A stretch of DNA of 6,195 nucleotides, taken from assembly GCA_900552425.1 (NCBI GenBank), contig URZR01000108.1:1-6195 (forward strand), in the 5' to 3' direction. The notes beneath the pieces are model-generated. The model was not told the DNA's origin. It searched no databases and was given only the letters and a program-made list of their open reading frames with translations. The DNA comes from an uncultured Collinsella sp. (GTDB taxonomy: Bacteria > Actinomycetota > Coriobacteriia > Coriobacteriales > Coriobacteriaceae). The position numbers and the translations under genes are program-made. Positions 5,898 through 6,195 of this stretch are shown here, piece by piece; the stretch's first letter is position 1, and the number at the start of each line of letters is the position of its first letter.

Positions 5898-5939
5898 ATT
5901 CCCATTCGCCACACGGCAGAGCGCCGCAAACACCCCAAG

Positions 5940-5979
5940 AATATCTCACACCGTAAACAATTCATTACTAGAAACTATT
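5940..5979 (+). promoter_or_regulatory. Candidate MarR operator upstream of marR (copy B)
   Basis: This is the second copy of the 40-bp element, inverted relative to copy A at 5273-5312. It contains GTAA-N8-TTAC (5953-5968), a 16-bp palindrome with six of eight pairs, and TAG-AAA-CTA (5969-5977). It lies about 56 bases before the chosen marR start, a usual place for a promoter and autorepression site. MarR proteins commonly bind palindromes of 16 to 20 bp, so the fit is good, but binding is inferred. Confidence 0.55.
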
Positions 5980-6195
5980 TTTGGAACGCATAATGCACAC
6001 ACTCCACGCTCTTTGATATTCTGAAAGCCGCATAGATATTCACTTCGGGGCGTCGTCTAAGAATATTTGCTGGGCCAACGGTAGCGACGTTGGCATTGTG
6101 CTCCATGAGGTATCCGGTCGAAAAGGCGGACGAAGACAGACCAGTTGGGCGGAGCGCGCCCATACCTCAAAACCATTGCAATTATTGGCTTTGAC
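5980..6195. other. AT-richer region upstream of marR with no convincing gene
   Basis: Together with the marR leader this is about 310 bases without a supported gene. A 62-codon minus-strand frame (5975-6163, starting MGALRPTGLSS) has no ribosome binding site, resembles no family I know and ends inside copy B of the 40-bp element, so I do not call it. An inverted repeat GCCAACG/CGTTGGC lies at 6074-6080 and 6088-6094. The marR promoter is probably around 5980-6040 on the minus strand, but I see no clear -35/-10 pair. Confidence 0.3.

Noticed and set aside
5885..5965. Extending marR by 27 codons to the ATG at 5965
   Set aside because: That ATG lies inside the 40-bp repeated element, has no ribosome binding site, and would add a Cys/Arg-rich segment not typical of MarR proteins.
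5273..5979. The inverted 40-bp copies as terminal repeats of a transposon carrying marR
   Set aside because: There is no transposase between them and no direct target duplication outside them, and each copy sits in a natural operator position. The idea is kept only as an alternative within the finding.
5390..5993. Plus-strand frames of 188 and 127 codons antisense to marR
   Set aside because: They are shadows of marR. The translations show no family features and run into the upstream element.

Overview
The window looks like chromosome from a high-GC actinobacterium of the gut type, Bifidobacterium or a Coriobacteriia relative such as Collinsella. This is inferred from G/C-rich third codon positions, the style of the proteins and the GC-rich hairpin repeat between two genes. 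It was not tested by any search. The core (about 1100-5980) is one minus-strand cassette, read right to left: a MarR-family regulator, then two ABC exporter half-transporters, then a strong intrinsic terminator. The flanks are accessory or decayed material.

Left flank. At 2-487 (+) is the 3' part of a class I SAM-dependent methyltransferase. Its SAM-binding glycine motif (Cys-Gly-Thr-Gly) is readable only in a different frame from the rest, which suggests a one-base frameshift. A hairpin plus T-run terminator follows at 540-575. At 654-1046 (-) is a C-terminal remnant of a DUF4143-type ATP-binding protein with its ATPase half missing.

Exporter cassette. The two half-transporters (3305-5176 and 1277-3091, both -) carry complementary motif defects. 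The first has Asp in place of the catalytic Glu and Gln in place of the H-loop His, but a good signature motif. The second has intact Walker B Glu and His, but an altered LSQGQ signature. This is the hallmark of a heterodimeric type IV exporter with one degenerate and one working ATP site (TM287/288, BmrCD and LmrCD type), usually a drug or lipid exporter. The first subunit also carries about 37 extra residues in its nucleotide-binding domain. A 213-bp hairpin-rich, repeat-like spacer separates the two genes.

Regulation. The MarR gene (5363-5884, -) is upstream of the pair. A 40-bp element occurs twice, once upstream of marR (5940-5979) and once between marR and the first exporter gene (5273-5312). 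The copies match at 31 of 40 positions without gaps, have ten identical bases at each end, and lie in inverted orientation. They are the best candidates for MarR operators, giving autoregulation plus control of the exporter. The exporter mRNA leader is G-poor with repeated AACCAA units. Beyond 5980 I see no convincing gene.

Overall this is a recognisable kind of system, a MarR-controlled heterodimeric exporter. The least explained parts are the paired 40-bp element, the nucleotide-binding-domain insertion, the spacer element and the stacked 3' hairpins.
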